A stretch of DNA of 64,000 bases, taken from Himantopus leucocephalus (taxonomy: Eukaryota; Chordata; Aves; Charadriiformes; Recurvirostridae). The notes beneath the pieces are model-generated. The model did not search any database and had not been told where the DNA came from. It worked only from the letters and a program-made list of their open reading frames with translations. The position numbers were made by a program, and so were the translations under genes. The DNA is taken from NCBI GenBank assembly GCA_003993805.1, contig RSEF01000002.1:9492667-9556666 (forward strand), written 5' to 3'. The first letter of the stretch is position 1, and each line of letters opens with the position of its first letter. Shown here piece by piece: positions 62,701-64,000 of the stretch.

Positions 62701-64000
62701 AAAACAAAAAGTTGTTGAATTAATCAACAGCACTTCTTTTAGAAAACCCCATGCTGAAACTAGAGGCGTGAAAAGCCTGCCTTGTACTTAGATGCTGTTC
62801 AAATCATTTACCTCGTCTTTTTTTTGAAAGAACAGAGGGAAAAAAGCAAAACAAAATAATCTTGTGCCAGTAGAAAAAAAAATGCTTTCTGTCAGCTGTG
62901 GCACGTTTAAACACCCTAAATATTTCATCAGACACTGCGCTTACTTCAGTGTTTTAAATAAGATTTAATAAATAGGTGCATGTTCAGACTTGTACAGCCC
63001 TACTTTTGTCTGTAGTTGGCAATGTGCTGCTGTATGTGTTTGACTGCACAGTTAAGAATTTTAATTACTTACCTGTTCTATACAGACAGTCTTTTAACTA
63101 TTTATTAAAAAATAATACCATAGCCATTGTGCATGAAATCTTCCACATACAGTACAGCTGCAATATTTTCCATCATAGGCCCCTATTTTCTGAATGCACC
63201 CCCACATTACCCTCATCCCCTACTCCCAACCTCCAGTCTCTGGAATTCCCGCAGACTTGACACATTCATACAACTCTGTCATTGGGTTTTGTGACCACTC
63301 CGTATTGAATATCTTTGCTGTTAATTATACGGAGATGTCTGAGATTTTGCTATCTGCACACCCAAATGGATGACACAAGAAATGTATGTCTTATTCTCAA
63401 GAAAACACAGCTGGAGCTGGTGGTCTTACTTCTTCCTTTTTTTTTTTTTTGTTTTGTTTTGTTTTGTTTCCAACTTCTAGACTCATTTGGTAAAAAAATA
63501 TTGTGGAGAAGTGAACAAATTCTGCAAGGTTTGAGTTAAGAGTCAATGATAGTAAGCCAACTGCATCATCTTCTTTTGCTGATGGTCTCCCTTAGCAATG
63601 ACATGTATTATTTATAATTTTGCAGTACCTGGAGACTAAATGGGTTTAAGATGCTGTTTTGCATAACAAGTTCATGATCATTCAGCAAAAATAATTACAA
63701 CCATATCTAGATATCATAAAAAAGAAGACAGGATGAAAATATTCCTTAATTTTAGGTTGATGGTCAGTGAATGAGTCACAGCTGGAACTTGGCACCTCAA
63801 GAAGTTGGGGTTCTTAATCCTAGTTGTGTTTCTTTCTTCATTGCTAGAGAAGCAGCCTAGCTTGAACTAGACACTTAATTTTTAAATACCTCAAGTTATG
63901 TGAGATGAATGTCACCATAAGGGTACTTTAACAATGATGGCTGTAGACAGACACCAATTCTTATGCTTCTGCTCCAAGCTGACCAGACTTGAGACAGCTC
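56796..64000. other. Non-coding stretch, no gene seen
   Basis: A GC-richer piece at 59520-59720 produces overlapping frames on both strands (163, 123 and 103 codons), a composition effect; the proline- and serine-rich translations show no domain. A C/T-rich tract lies at 61345-61440. Otherwise AT-rich and unassigned up to the window end. Confidence 0.5.
63437..63469. repeat. T14 followed by GTTTT repeats
   Basis: Fourteen T then three GTTTT units and a partial one. A simple repeat. Confidence 0.9.

Noticed and set aside
1..64000. tRNA, 5S, U6 or known microRNA genes
   Set aside because: I looked for B-box-like ggttcga motifs and familiar microRNA seeds on both strands by eye and found none convincing; a covariance-model scan was not possible.

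Overview
The window looks like vertebrate, almost certainly bird, nuclear DNA. The strongest sign is CR1 LINE retrotransposons ending in the avian tail, tandem catagaat units followed by a ggttggaagggacc-type 3' end, at 11773 and 12855, plus an older CR1 at 48116. The rest is AT-rich, low-repeat sequence with long homopolymers, a 100-N assembly gap and three single-N positions, as in a draft assembly. I found no protein-coding gene I can support. The longest open frames (196, 181, 168, 165 and 163 codons) have no recognisable domain, and the only frames with real protein similarity are dead pieces of CR1 ORF2. The stretch is best read as a gene desert or the inside of a very large intron.

Layout. 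1-5300 holds a compact set of old repeats: a palindromic MITE-like motif (3203), a fold-back element with a third diverged module (4103-4186 and 4408-4438), and two MIR-like SINE remnants (4538, 5182). 5300-11772 is featureless apart from T-runs and a short minisatellite. 11773-13309 holds two separate minus-strand CR1 copies, the second broken by the assembly gap and carrying a 30-bp duplication around a single N. 13310-41860 is mostly unannotatable single-copy sequence, with a MIR-like fragment (19751), a strong GC hairpin (20690), a GC-rich block (22698-23040), a second copy of the palindromic motif (32293) and an AT-rich block at 37.4-39.1 kb that could be conserved regulatory DNA. 41860-48560 is richer in relics: MIR-like DNA, a CR1-type tail, a CpG-dense patch, two adjacent perfect hairpins and an old CR1 with an open ORF2 remnant. 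50153-50349 is a 197-bp element with 49-bp terminal inverted repeats. 53.67 and 56.78 kb carry inverted copies of one more old repeat. The rest to 64000 shows nothing I can name.

There is no operon, pathway or defence system here, and I do not see a new multi-gene system. The most interesting material is non-coding: two inverted-repeat families that may be undescribed or highly diverged MITEs, a few strong hairpins, and old SINE or MITE fragments that could have been kept as regulatory DNA. Family names (CR1, MIR-like, MITE-like) rest on pattern recognition without a database search.
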